Positions 1-10,626 of a stretch of 64,000 nucleotides of DNA are shown piece after piece. Source of the DNA: Apus apus (lineage: Eukaryota > Chordata > Aves > Apodiformes > Apodidae); NCBI RefSeq assembly GCF_020740795.1, contig NC_067299.1, positions 11,915,333 to 11,979,332 on the forward strand, given 5' to 3'. The notes under the pieces were generated by a model. The model was not told the DNA's origin. It did no database searches and was given only the letters and a program-made list of their open reading frames with translations. The position numbers were made by a program, and so were the translations under genes. The first letter of the stretch is position 1; each line of letters starts with the position of its first letter.

Positions 1-441
1 GGCTTTGATTACATTGGTTTGTGTCACTATCAATAGGAATTGGATTGTGCTATTTTAATGGGACAATTCAACAGTTTGTGAACTGGATGGGTGAGTGAGA
101 CGCAGCTGCTCTACGAAGCAAGTGTGGATTCTGACCCATGGTTCTGTCGTCCCGCAAGGGGTGCGGCCAGAGACAAATGAAGCAAAAGGTTTAGTTCTGT
201 CCTAAAGTCCAGATCTATAATTGTGTTTGTGTGCCATAACTGTGTTTGTGTAAAAGTGGGATCCCCTGTCTTTGTGGCGTGAGTGGAAAATGGCCAGAGA
301 AACAGTGTGACTTTAGTATCCAACGAGTAACAGTGATTATTGTTTTACCCACCTATAGCAGAAATAGGTTTTGGGTGTGCAAAGTGACTGGTGGAGTTTT
401 GTAAGTACTATGTGGGCAGGGTGTGTGACTTAGTTAACAAA

Positions 442-1948
442 ATGGGAGGCAAGCGAAGTGGAGGAGTTATGAAAAAGAGCCCATTAGGGTGTATTTTGGC
501 ACATTGGAAAGAAATAGGAGGTCCACCAGGAGGGAGTGTGAATAAAAATACTCTCATAAAGTATTGTAATCAGTAGTGGCCATTAGATGAAATGGATGAT
601 GGAGAAAAATGGCTTATGAATGGAACTCTGAAGTATAATACTTTGTTACAGTTAATGTTTTTAAGATGGAAAGAAAAATGGGATGAAGTGAGATATGCAG
701 AGATGTTTTTCACCTTGAGAGACCACCCTAATTGACAAAAGGAATATGTCATTAATTTAGCTTCACAAGATCCTGTGGTATTAGCATTAGAAAAGGAACA
801 GAGAAGGCGACCAGGACAGTTGCTCAGCATGTAATATCAGACAAAGATGTGTGAAGTTGACTGAAGCTGAGGAAAGGATGGAAGATGATTTTGTTCTTCC
901 ATCACCCCCTTCCCGGATAGTTCCTCCGTTAGAGCCTCTCCCTCAGGCTGTGCCTCTCCCGCAGGCTCTTAGATCAGAGAACGAAGGCACCCCTGAAAAG
1001 GCAAGAGAAGCTGAGAAGCCAGAGCCAGTCTTTACCCCAATATCCTATCATACCAGGAGTAGGCTGAAACCTGTATTTCAGGCTCCTTCGTGACAAGTTG
1101 CGGGGACTGATGGACAACCGGTGCAAATAAAAGTACCATTCACCACCGGCGAGCTTGACTCCTGGAGGGAAGAGGCAAAGGGCTGTAGGGACGATCCAGA
1201 AGGGGTGGCAAAATTATTTGAATTAATAGTTAAGAATCTGAATCTAGACTGGGCAGATATAGACCTGATGCTAGACGCCTTAACAGAAACAGAGAAGCAA
1301 GTGGTCATAAGCACAGCTAAAACCCATGTCCAGGCACAAATAAATTCCTGAATGTTGCCAGGACCCGTAGATGCACGTATTCCTAAAACTGATCCAGGGT
1401 GGGACCCCAGTGTAGCAGGGGAGTGTGAAATGTTAAAAAGCTATCAAGGGTGGATCAAATTTGGACTTGAGAGAGCTATACCTAAGGCTGTAAATTGGGC
1501 TACTTTATATTTGGTGAAACACAGACAAACTGAAACCCCCTCTGAGTTTCTTGATTGGCTGAGAATAGCAATGCAGAAATAACACTACTCTGATCCATCC
1601 TCTGAGAATGTGAGACAGCAATTGGCTTCTCTGCTTCTGGGGCAGTCAGCAAAGGATGTAAGTAAGAAACTACAGAAAACTAAAGAACCAGACAATAGAG
1701 ATTTGGAAAAATTAATGGAAGAAGCATGGAGAGTGTGTAGGAATAGAGAGGGAGATGTAGTTTTAACTAAACAAAATCAGGTGCCTTGAGGAAGGGAGAG
1801 AGGAGTGACCTTGAGGGGAAGAGAGAATCAGCATCAGCCCCTGAGATCAGATCGGTGTGCATATTGCAGAGAAACAGGACATTGGAAAAGAGATTGCCCT
1901 AGGTGTGGAATCCCCCAGATGGCAGGGGCTACGGCGGTTGCACAGTGA
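442..1948 (+). pseudogene. gag: ERV A gag remnant (matrix, proline-rich, capsid, nucleocapsid)
   Basis: The ATG at 442 opens with Met-Gly-Gly-Lys, a plausible N-myristoylation start, followed by the matrix motif KSPLGCIL. The frame is broken by TAG at 574-576, where the related ERV B reads TGG, so this is a Trp-to-stop change. A proline-rich segment lies at about 890-1,090. Capsid-like sequence starts near 1,121 (VPFTTGELDSW) and includes a major-homology-like block (ETPSEFLDWL) near 1,530. One CCHC knuckle lies at 1,856-1,897 (CAYC, GHW, RDC). Further stops at about 1,093, 1,349 and 1,580 confirm a pseudogene. Gag would be the structural polyprotein of the particle. Confidence 0.88.
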
Positions 1949-2028
1949 CAGGGACCTGGGGAATCTACCTTAGCAGATCCACTGGTTAAAATAAAGCTGG
2001 GGGGAAAGGGACAAGAAGTAGAATTTTT

Positions 2029-2358
2029 TTGGTTGACACTGGTGCCTCCTTTCCTGTATTAAAACAAGAATTAATACCAAAATATCAGGATTTTGTGACT
2101 GTAATGAGAGCTACTGGCCAGCAAGAGAAGGCATTTTTCCTGCAACCTCTGAAATATAAATTACGGAAGCATGTGGGCATTCATAAATTTTTATATATGC
2201 CAGGATCACCTAAACTGTTGTTGGGTCGAGACCTATTGGAGCAATTAGAGGCAAAAATAGTTTTTGATAAAGGGAAAATTGAACTGACGGTTGGGGAGGA
2301 TCAGCTAATTGAAATCCTAAGTCTAGCCCTAATACACACCGCAGTTAAGTCAAATTAG
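2029..2358 (+). pseudogene. pro: ERV A aspartic protease domain
   Basis: About 109 codons stay open. The retropepsin active-site motif VDTGAS is intact, with the catalytic Asp codon at 2,035-2,037. The C-terminal LLGRDLLEQL matches the conserved end of retroviral proteases. The domain ends at TAG 2,356-2,358. It has no start of its own and would have been made by readthrough or frameshift from gag. It is the best-preserved enzyme motif of this element in copy 1. Confidence 0.85.
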
Positions 2359-3490
2359 CCTGAAGAAATAATAAATAAAGTGTATCCTGGAGTATGGGCA
2401 TCTGAGGTCCCAGGGAAGGCAAAGAGTGCAGCCCCAGTAGGAGTAAAATTGAGATCAGGAGCTCAGCCTGTGAAAGTAAAACAGTATCCATTAAAATTAG
2501 AGGATCGAAAAGGAATAAAGGAAAATATTGACAAATTTCTGAAGTATAAATTACTGATTGAATGTGAATCAGAATATAATACTCCCATTCTACCAATTCG
2601 GAAAACAGATGGCAAAAGTTACAGGTTAGTGCAGGATTTAAGAGCAATAAACAAAATCACTGAGGATATACATCCAGTGGTGGCCACCACTTATACTTTG
2701 CTAACCAAAATTAAAGATGACCTGATTTAGTTTACTGTTCTGAATTTAAAGGATGCCTTCTTCTGCCTAAGTCTAGCCAGAGAGAGTCAGCATCTGTTTG
2801 CATTTGAATGGGAAAATCCTGATTCAGGAAGGAAATCTCAGCTGACATGGGCAGTGTTGCCATAAGGATTTAAGAACAGTTGTACTATTTTTGGAAATCA
2901 ACTAGCAAGGGAACTTGAGAGTTGGGAGCCCTCAGACCTGGAAGGAATTTTACTCCAGTATGTGGATGATATACTATTAGCCACTAGAACAAAAGAAAAC
3001 TTCATGAACTGGACTGTGAGTCTGTTGAACTACCTGGATCTTAACAGATATCAAATTTCCCAACAGAAAGCCCAGCTAATACAACAACAGGTCATCTATT
3101 TGGGATATGAGGTTTCCAGAGGACAACGAACATTGGGGAAGGACTGAAAAGAAGCCATCTGCCAGACACCCCTGCCCCAAACAGTAGAAGAACTACGGAC
3201 ATTCTTGGGAATGACAGGTTGATGTTGACTCTGGATCTATAACTATGGACTTTTAGTAAAACCACTGTATGAATTGATAAAATGGAGTCAGTCCAAATTG
3301 GTATGGACTGGTGAGACACAAAGGGCATCCCAGCAGCTAAACAAGAGCTAATGAGAGCCCCTGCACTGGGACTGCCTGACATCTCAAAGCCATTTTGGCT
3401 ATTTTTGCATGAAAGAACCCTAACCCTGTAAAGTAAAGCAGGATGAGTTATTATAAAATTGTTGCAAAAGAATTTGCAATGAGAAAAGAA
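2359..3490 (+). pseudogene. pol: ERV A reverse transcriptase, C-terminally deleted
   Basis: RT motifs occur in order: LVQDLRAINK near 2,630; LKDAFF with the first catalytic Asp near 2,745; a damaged LPQGFKNS block with TAA at 2,863-2,865; and YVDD at 2,959-2,970 with both catalytic Asp codons. Other in-frame stops are at 2,728-2,730 and 3,145-3,147. A connection-like stretch (RTFLGMTG) near 3,200 is recognisable. RNase H, integrase and envelope never follow. The sequence passes into the polypurine tract, so a large internal deletion removed the 3' half of the provirus. Confidence 0.87.
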
Positions 3491-3500
3491 AAGGGGGGAA

Positions 3501-4079
3501 TGAAACAGAGCATTAACCAAACTCTGACTTCAAATATTTAACTGCTTGTAGGGTGTAAATCTCTCATCTGGACTTACTGCTAGTGAGTTGTAAAAGTCTT
3601 TTGTGTGAGCTTATCTGTAGTTTTAGGGAGGAAATACAAGGGTCCTTGAAGAAGAAAGAAGTTATTCAACTAGGACTAGGGATGCCTGCTGTAACCAGTT
3701 CTACTGTGGGGTCAGCAGAGATAAACGGGAGGAGAGAACTTGGCCAAAGGTTCCTGTGAGGAAGACTCAAGGATGAATGACCCCCAGGAGACCCTAATGG
3801 ACTTAACATGCATGTGATAATGGGCGGTGTGGGAAACGGTCCATCTTCTCTCCCCCACATAAGACACTTAATGTAAATTATTTCTCAGGACACTAACGAA
3901 TATGTAACAGTTTCTTAGAAATATTACACAAAATTAAGTATCAGCTGTATATATATCTCTCACCTTACCCTGTAAGGTGTGCACATTTTTGGAGGAGCTA
4001 TTCCCTGTGTGTCCGGTACTGTGAATAAAGATAAGGACTGAACAGTACTTAGACTGTTGGGTGAACTTTCTTCATTTCA
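3501..4079 (+). repeat. ERV A 3' LTR, copy 1
   Basis: The LTR follows a purine-rich tract (GAAAAGGGGGGAA) and begins TGAAACAG. It ends TTTCA, matching the end of the copy 2 5' LTR before its primer binding site. The canonical TG...CA ends fit a length of 579 bases. AATAAA at 4,024-4,029 is the likely retroviral polyadenylation signal. A TATATATA stretch near 3,946 may be the promoter TATA element. Host sequence starts at 4,080. No target-site duplication can be tested because the 5' flank is missing. Confidence 0.85.
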
Positions 4080-5221
4080 AAGGTCAGATGGGGCCTGGGG
4101 ACTCTGCAAGTGGACCCAGGGGCCAGTGGTGAGCTGGCTCCCTGCCCCTTGCAGTGGGCCCCTGCCCCACCTGGCAGCAGGTCATAACGGGGCCCATGGT
4201 GACCAACCCCATGGGACATCTTGTAGTCACCCCAGGGTGGCTGTAGCCCTGCAGTGTCTGGCAGGACAGCGACGGGAGAGAGCAGGAGTGTGGAGCTGGT
4301 GAGCAGACCCCGAGCACAGCCCAGAACTTTCCCTGACCCCCTGGCAGCTCCCCAGTAACCCCCCACCACTTTCAGGGCTTTCTCTCAGCTCCCCCCCCGG
4401 CCAAGCCCTTCCCCTATTTTGCAGGATTGTGAAGAGATGCTCCAGGCTGGCCTGGCAGGAGGTGGAGGCTCCCCAGGAGAGCAGCCCTACAAGGTGACCT
4501 TCGTCCAGCTGCTGCAGCTCAGTGAGTGAGGGATCCATGGGGCTGGGCAGGGTCCAGACCAGTGAGCACAACCAGTTGGATGATCTCATCTCCTTGGCGT
4601 GTTTGCCGCAGGGGTCCCATGGAAGGGCAGCCCCAGCACAGCCTCTGTCCTCAGCCCTGCCAGTTTAAAGCTCCTTCACCCTTTGCGAAGCTTAGGGCTG
4701 TGTCCTACCCACCCTGCTGTTTCTCCCCTCCCTGCAGGTGAGATGGAGCCTGAGGAGAGTTTCCAGTCACTTCCTTCCCTCAACAGCAGTGACACAACCC
4801 AGGTAATGAGCTCCTCCCGAGCTGGGACTCTTGTCTGTGGCATGAGCACCAGGCTTGTGTGAGCCAAGGGACCTAGAATCAGCAGGACTGGCCTGGCCTC
4901 ACTCTCCCTGGGGAAGAGGGTTCCTGTTGCCCCTGAGCAGGGACTATCCAAAGGTGGCACTCCAGTGCTCCAGCAGCAGCTCCAGCCCCCCTGACCAGCA
5001 GCCAGTCCTGCTTCTCTGCAGGGCCAGCACACAGTGCCCATGACCCCAGCCCTCCTCCCTCACCTGGGGACCCTCTTCTCGCCTCCTCTGCCCTGCAGGG
5101 ACTGCAGCCCCTGCTGCCAGCACCACTGGGCACCTCTGGCCAGGGCTGCTGGTACTGGTCAGCCAAGAAGCACCATCAAGCACGGTGTGATGTGTTTTCC
5201 CTCTTTTCCTTCCTCCTGTAG
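4080..5221 (+). pseudogene. Degenerate MROH gene segment (exon 1-like and exon 9/10-like parts)
   Basis: This aligns by eye to the intact MROH gene at 35.3-39.5 kb. The flank and exon 1 of that gene match 4,250-4,521, but its initiator ATG is ATT here and the frame is lost; the donor after 4,521 (GTGAGTGAG) is kept. The intron at 4,803-5,221 matches the intact gene's intron between exons 9 and 10, including shared GAGCTCC, GGGACTCTTGT and GAGCAGGGAC tracts. Exons 2-8 have no counterpart, so this is an internally deleted paralogue. Its last two exon remnants are used by the chimeric frame listed next. Confidence 0.7.
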
Positions 5222-5905
5222 GCTTTTGGGGACAACCTCCAGCTTTCTCTGCATACAGACCCTGTCCCCAAGGTCCCTGAGGCCTTGCCAGCAGACAGCA
5301 GCTCTGCCAGGCAGAAGATGGGCAGAGAGAAAGGGAGAAAAGCTCCGGCAGGGATGGGTGCCATGGCCCCGGAGGAGATCAGCAGGGAGCAGCTGGAGAT
5401 GAACGTTGCAGGTCCCTGGGAGGAGCTGGAGCGGGAATGGGAAGAGAGGAACCATTTCAAGCTGGAGGGTGAGAAGATCCACACCTTCTTGGAGGTGACC
5501 CAGCAGCAGCTGGAGGAGAAGAGAGCTGAGCTGCAGAACAGGGACCGGGAGATGGAGGAGGCAGAGCAGCAGCATCAAGTGGAGATCAAGATTTACAAGC
5601 AGAAGGTGAAGCACTTGTTGCATGGACACCTGGAGAACCTGATGGAGCTGAAGGCAGAGGGCAACCTGTCCATGCAGTGGGCCCGGAAGGATCACTGGGC
5701 TCAGGAGAAAGGGCTATGGAAGGACCTGCAGTGGGAGCTGGCCCAAGTCTGCAAGGCCCACCGTGACATGCTGCAGACCATGGGGACAAAGCTGATGGCC
5801 TTCAGCATCCCCTTGGACAACCTGGGCTTCAGTCCCCTGGCAACCCCTGTGCTGGGGCGCATGATGGGGCAGGGTTCTGCCAGACTCGTCGCGGTGCCCA
5901 CCTGA
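4743..5905 (+). CDS. Chimeric MROH exon / truncated GAS8 (DRC4)-like protein, two exons
   Basis: Proposed exons are 4,743-4,802 and 5,222-5,905, 247 codons plus stop. ATG 4,743 has a good context (GAGATGG). The donor is GTAATG at 4,803 and the acceptor CCTCCTGTAG ends at 5,221. The joined frame is open and runs into GAS8-like sequence, which starts at Met 5,318 if the upstream exon is not used. The GAS8 part keeps the N-terminal coiled-coil region ([33 protein letters not shown]), then jumps to the C-terminus ([21 protein letters not shown]). About 300 residues of the roughly 478-residue family protein are missing. GAS8/DRC4 is a dynein regulatory complex subunit of motile cilia and sperm flagella. 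The intronless GAS8 part suggests a retrocopy. Expression is unknown. Confidence 0.68.
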
Positions 5906-6007
5906 TGGTACCCAGGGGCAGGCCAGGTTGGGAGCGGGGCCGTGCCACTTGGGGCTCCATGCCATGCAACAGACCTCAGGGAGCCCCCAGCAGGATCCAC
6001 AGGACTC

Positions 6008-6146
6008 TCCCTCTCCTCTCCTCTCCTCTCCTCTCCTCTCCTCTCCTCTCCTCTCCTCTCCTCTCCTCTCCTCTCCTCTCCTCTCCTCTCCTCTCCTCTC
6101 CTCTCCTCTCCTCTCCTCTCCTCTCCTCTCCTCTCCTCTCCTCTCT
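6008..6146 (+). repeat. (CCTCT)n microsatellite, copy 1
   Basis: A pure five-base repeat of about 139 bases, without interruption, lying 103 bases past the stop of the GAS8-like frame. The counterpart in copy 2 (46,694-46,845) is interrupted and irregular. Confidence 0.97.
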
Positions 6147-6226
6147 CAAGGGGTCTTTCCTCCAGAGCAGCCCCTGGAATTAATGATTTTTTAAAAAATA
6201 ACTAAAAAAAAAAATAATTAAAAAAA

Positions 6227-7030
6227 GGAGTTGGTACTGGGACTGTTGAACGTCTTTGTCAGTGACATGGACAGTGGAATGGATGCACCCTCGGCAAGTT
6301 TTCTGGTGACACCAACCTGTGTGGTGTGGTTGACACGCTGGAGGGAAGGGATCCATCCAGAGGGACCATGACAGGCTCTAAAGGTGGGTCCATGCCAACC
6401 TCATGAAGTTCAGCAGGGCCAAGTGCAAGATCCTGCACCTAGGTTGGGGCAACCCCAGGCACAAATAAATACAAGTTGCGCAGAGAATGGATTGAGAACA
6501 GCCTTGAGGAGAAGGACCTGGGGGAGCTGGCAGAGTAAAAGCTCAATAAGAGCTGTCCATGTGCACTCACAGCCCAGAAACCAACCGTGTCCTGGGCTGC
6601 ATCAAAAGAAGTGTGGCCAGCAGGGCTAGGGAGGTGATCGTGCCCCTCTACTCTGCACTTGAGACACCCCACTGTGTCCAGTTATGGAGTCCTCAGCACA
6701 GGAGAGACATGGAGCTCTTGGAGCAAGTCCAGAGGAGGCCATGGACATGATCTGACGCCTGGAGCAGCTCTGCTATGAGCACAGCCTGGGAGATTTGTGG
6801 TTGTTCAGCCTGGAGAAGAGAAGGGTGCAGACCTTAGAGCACCTTCCAGTATCTGAAGAGGCTCCAGGAAATCTGGGAAGGGACTTTTTACAAGGGCTTG
6901 TAGTGAGAGGAGACAAAGGGTAATGGTTTTAAGCTGGAAGAGTGGAGATTTAGGTTGGACATTAGGAAGAAATTCTTCAGTGTGAGGGTGGTAAGACAAT
7001 GTCTGTCCAAAGGGCCTTGGGAGCTGCTGT
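6227..7030 (+). mobile_element. CR1 LINE, 3' part of ORF2 (5'-truncated)
   Basis: Preceded by an A-rich stretch (6,181-6,226). Degenerate reading frames match the C-terminal part of CR1 reverse transcriptase: VSDMDSG near 6,260, VLGCIKRSV near 6,590, LYSALETPH near 6,650, VQLWSPQHRRDMELLE near 6,680, and a final FRLDIRKKFF-type block near 6,950. Frameshifts and stops show it is dead. Severe 5' truncation is typical for CR1. The usual short 3' tail repeat is not seen, so the 3' limit is approximate. Confidence 0.85.
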
Positions 7031-8325
7031 TGGGTGGTGTCCTGGGACAGGGACAGGAAGGTCCCCAGCCTGCAGCTCTGCAGCAGGTGCCACCCCACCA
7101 GGGCACTCCTTCCTGATGGTGATGATGCTCTGTGGGTGTCGACTGGAGTATTTTTCAACCATATGGTTGAGCTACAATTATTTCTTTGCCATCAGGTGAT
7201 GGGACTGGCACTCATCTTCTCTTTCTGGAGTGTGTCCTGACAGCCTTTGTCCTCCAGAGGTTCCCCGTCTGCTCCTGAGAGGAGCAACGGCCGCCACAGG
7301 GAACAACTTCTGGCTCCATCAGCAGCTCTGGGCTTTGTGGGTGCCCAAAGGCCATGGCTGGGGCTGCAGCCTCAGATGTTGAGGTGCTGGCAGCCTAGAG
7401 GGAGTTCTGGGGCATTCCTGAGAGTAGCCAGACTCACCCAGGGGTTTTGGATTAGACGCGGGAAGGCGGGTTGTGTCCCTCCTCTGCCACTACAGGCAGG
7501 ACTGGGAGACACGACCTTGCTGGTAGAAAGATCTGACAGCAGCAGGGCTACTTGCTGTGCCTTGGTGCTTTCTCCTTTTTGTCAGTTTGCAATCAGGAAA
7601 AGGGAACACCTGACTTGATTACCCAGTTACAGACTCTAGAGGGAAAGGGAGGCAGCCTGAGGCACACAAACCCATGTGTGGGTTTGTTGGACTTTGGGCA
7701 AAGAAAGCAGGGGAACAGACTGTTTTCCACAACTGATTCTTGACCAGCACGTTTCAGTGGCAGTTTCAGGCTTGCCCTGATGTTTCTGGGTTGGAAGCCA
7801 GAGCTGCTCATCCTGGTGCTTTTGCAGAGAGCTTGACTTTACAATCTGCTTTTGTGCAGCAATTTTGTCTCGTCTCTTCCCAAATGTCATTTCCCTGCAG
7901 TCGCTGCCAAGGGAATGGCTCCACCACAGAGGATCCTTTCTCCTCTGGAGAAGCTTTGCATGGACTGGCAGCACAGACAGAGCTGAAGCAGGACACCAGA
8001 CCCTTCCCAGCTCCTGCTTCCTCAAGGCTTCCTGCAGTGCCTGACACACCCCTCTGTCCAGCTGCCTGTGGCCGGCACAGCCAATCCTGTGGGTACTTGG
8101 ATGAACATCTCCTTGTACCTCTGTTGGGCACTTCCCAGGGATCCCAAGGATGTGGAATTGGATGTAGGAGAAAAGCAGCCCTGCTTTGTCAGCTCCCATA
8201 GCTGGTGCTCTTTGAACACTCAGGCTTAGAAGCTGCTTGTCATATCTAGGTGTGTTCCTCTCCAGAAAGGCACCTTTTCTAGAGCCAGGCAGAGCCCTAA
8301 TTATTTTCTTTCCTTGCCTTGAAAC
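7031..8325. other. No recognised gene or repeat
   Basis: Single-copy-looking sequence of mixed composition, duplicated at about 47,721-49,020. Short open frames on both strands show no family motif, and no splice-bounded exon pair was convincing. Treated as non-coding or unrecognised. Confidence 0.5.
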
Positions 8326-8508
8326 CCCTGTCCTCACTATCTCACCCTTCCCTGTCCTTGCCCTCTGTCTCCCTCATCCTTGCCCTCTAACCCCTCATCC
8401 TCACTCTCTGCTCCCTCTGTCCTAGCTCTCTGACTCCTCCGTTTCACCTTCTGATGCCCTCATCCTCGTCCTATGCCCCCCCCGTCCTCGCTCTCTGCCC
8501 CCTCATGT
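8326..8508 (+). repeat. Imperfect pyrimidine minisatellite, unit about 18-20 bases
   Basis: Degenerate tandem units of the type CCTCATCCTCGCTCTCTG-CCC, ending directly at the ERV B 5' LTR. The same unit family forms the larger array at 33,585-34,100. Confidence 0.75.
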
Positions 8509-9155
8509 TGATAGTCATAAGATACTCATTAGTAGATTCAATAGAAAAATAGCCTAATAAAAAATTACTAAAATAATGAATTTGCTGTACTAAGTTAGCT
8601 GAACAAGTTACTTTTAAAACTATGTGCTGTGTGAAACTGTCAGTCAATTATGCCAAGTATCCTGCAGGTTGTGGGAACATCAAGTCTTCTAAGACTTGTG
8701 GCGCCTACAAACAACACTCATGTTGATTCTGGACTCACCTGGGCAATGTACCAGTGGGAGACTGGAGACAGGACCAGGATGGGAGACAGGACAAAGACAA
8801 CAAAAGGACTAGAATCAATAAAGACTCCCACAGGAGACCCTTAAGCATGCATCATTATGAACATAGGCAATTCCAGGAAATAAAATGACTATGAAAAAGA
8901 ATTCTGGGAACTCATTGACATAAAACTGAATAGGCATGTTTTTGGTGTATATGAGTTGGAGTGTTTTGCTAACTCCTCACAGCACTTAGGGTGGAGAATC
9001 CCCAGTGCTGCAATAAAGAATGCCTGCTCAGTAGCAGCTTGTTTGTTGTTATTGGGTCTTTATCTCAGAATCCTTACCCAGCCCAGCCCAGCCTCCTACT
9101 TCAGTGAGGAGTGTTAGAAAAGCAAGGGGGTTTGGAAGCGCTGAATTTTGTATCA
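8509..9155 (+). repeat. ERV B 5' LTR, copy 1
   Basis: Begins TGATAGTCATAAG, the start that also follows the polypurine tract at 15,169, and ends GTATCA just before the primer binding site. Length 647 bases with TG...CA ends. AATAAA at 9,012-9,017 is the likely polyadenylation signal, with a short U5 after it. The 3' partner survives only as its first 46 bases. Confidence 0.87.
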
Positions 9156-9159
9156 GTTT

Positions 9160-9177
9160 TGGCAACCCAGATGGGAC
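9160..9177 (+). promoter_or_regulatory. Candidate primer binding site of ERV B
   Basis: TGGCAACCCAGATGGGAC lies four bases past the LTR end, the expected place for a tRNA primer site. The equivalent site in ERV A (40,118-40,135) is TGGTGACTCAGATAGGAC, 15 of 18 identical. The pattern loosely resembles arginine-tRNA-type sites of some class I ERVs, but the tRNA is not assigned. Confidence 0.65.
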
Positions 9178-9614
9178 ATTCTCCGCCCAACTGCGGGAAC
9201 CTCCGAGTCGGCGACATCCTAGGCTGGCCCCAGAGAGTTCTCTGGAAGGACTCACTGATTCGACAGATCCTCACAGGAGCAGTCAAGGAGCTCTGGTAAG
9301 AATAAGACATTCTTTCTGTTTTGAGATCAGTCATTTTGAAGACTGCCCCGTAAGGCGCAGTTTGTGAGAACCCTGCAGGGTGGTGTACAAATGCAGGTAC
9401 GACTCATACCGATCATTTGGTTAAGGTCAATTGTGCATTTTTATCTGATTGCCGTTTACATAGGTATGTAACACTTGTAAATGTTTGATATATGCGTATT
9501 TGATTGATAACCCCTACATTGGGTTACTGATTGATATTGTATTGAATTTGTATTTGTAATAGGTTTGGCATACGCCAGTGTGCTTTTGGTTCTGCACACG
9601 TGGTTCGGCACAGG

Positions 9615-10301
9615 TGTCAAACATTTGACTCAGGATCGACAGCAATGTTCTTGATCCCCTCCCCCTCCCACCCAGGTAGGGAAGGAGAGAGAGAATGAGA
9701 GACAGACTTTACTGGATTGAAAACTAAGCTACACAGCTTTAAGCAAACACTAATGATAAAAGAAAATATATACAATTATACACAAGTATATTCAGGAATG
9801 TACAAAACCCCTATTGCCTCCCCCCACCCCCAGCAACTCCCACAGCACTCTCCTTAGCTAAGAACAGTCCCAAAAAGTCCTGGAGCTGCCGGAGAGAGTG
9901 CAGAGTGATGAGGGTCAGGAGAGCTCGAGCCTGGGGGTTGATGGTGATGGATGGACGGAGTCCTCCCTAGACGCTGGCCATGGACAGAAGAGAAGGGAAG
10001 AAGAAAAAGGAAGGAAGTTGTCTTCTTTGATCTCTGAGCTTACACAGATACATGGAATGGAATATCTCTGACCAATTTTGCTGTCTGTCTAGTTCAGCCT
10101 CCTATGGGGGGTCATAGATCTCCCCGTAGTGTAGAGCTGGCAGAGTAAAGACGTGACCTTAGGGTGCCAGGAATTACAAAAACATTCCAGCTGTTATCAG
10201 TTCAAGCTGGAACACTTTGCTACTAGTTAAAAGCTTACTGAAGGGACAACAAAATCAGTAAAAGGAAAAGTGGCTTCACCCTGGCTCAAACCAGGAAAAC
10301 A
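9615..10301 (-). mobile_element. Solo LTR of another ERV family, inverted, inserted in ERV B leader
   Basis: About 690 bases interrupt the T-rich leader of ERV B. Plus-strand ends are TGTCAAAC and GAAAACA, so read on the minus strand it also starts TG and ends CA. Minus-strand text such as GAGATATTCCATTCCATGTA and GTCACGTCTTTACTCTG resembles an LTR family I recall as common in songbird genomes. No internal retroviral sequence accompanies it, so it is a solo LTR. A clean target-site duplication was not found. Copy 2 has it at 50,313-51,003. Confidence 0.7.
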
Positions 10302-10626
10302 GGTGAGTGTGCTTTTGGTTCACCATAGGTGACTGTGCTATTGGTTCGGCATTGATTTCCTGGTAATCATACTTGGTAAATGTTATTATACGTTGTGAAC
10401 TTGGTAAGTGTTATCTGGATATTGAGTTATTATTGATCTTCCATTTGGAACTGTTAGTAGGAATTGCATTGTTTTATTTTATGAGAATGGTTGAAAGATT
10501 TGCGAATTGGGTATCTTGAGTGACTGAGATGTAGTCTAATTGTGAAGCAAGTGAAACGCTAATGTTTTGGAAAGCTCAATTGTTTTATGTTGCTGGAAGA
10601 AAATTCCTGTGTGGTGTATTACATAA

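Larger units (their letters stand above)
1..4079 (+). mobile_element. ERV A, copy 1: gammaretrovirus-like, 5' end outside window
   Basis: Order seen: leader, gag, protease, reverse transcriptase, polypurine tract, 3' LTR. The 5' LTR and primer binding site lie left of the window but are present in copy 2. A single CCHC zinc knuckle in gag and a gag-pro-pol layout in one compressed series suggest a class I (gammaretrovirus-like) element. RNase H, integrase and env are absent: the RT C-terminus passes into the polypurine tract at about 3,484-3,500 within a few dozen codons. Several in-frame stops make it non-functional. Bases 1-441 are leader with no coding signal. Confidence 0.9.

Noticed and set aside
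4743-4802. Short acidic N-terminal peptide considered as a p53-like start
   Set aside because: Beyond an acidic MEPEES-like opening there is no match; alignment to MROH exon 9 explains it better.
7636-8337. Minus-strand open frame of 233 codons
   Set aside because: No family motif, no plausible splice context, and its copy 2 counterpart is broken by indels.
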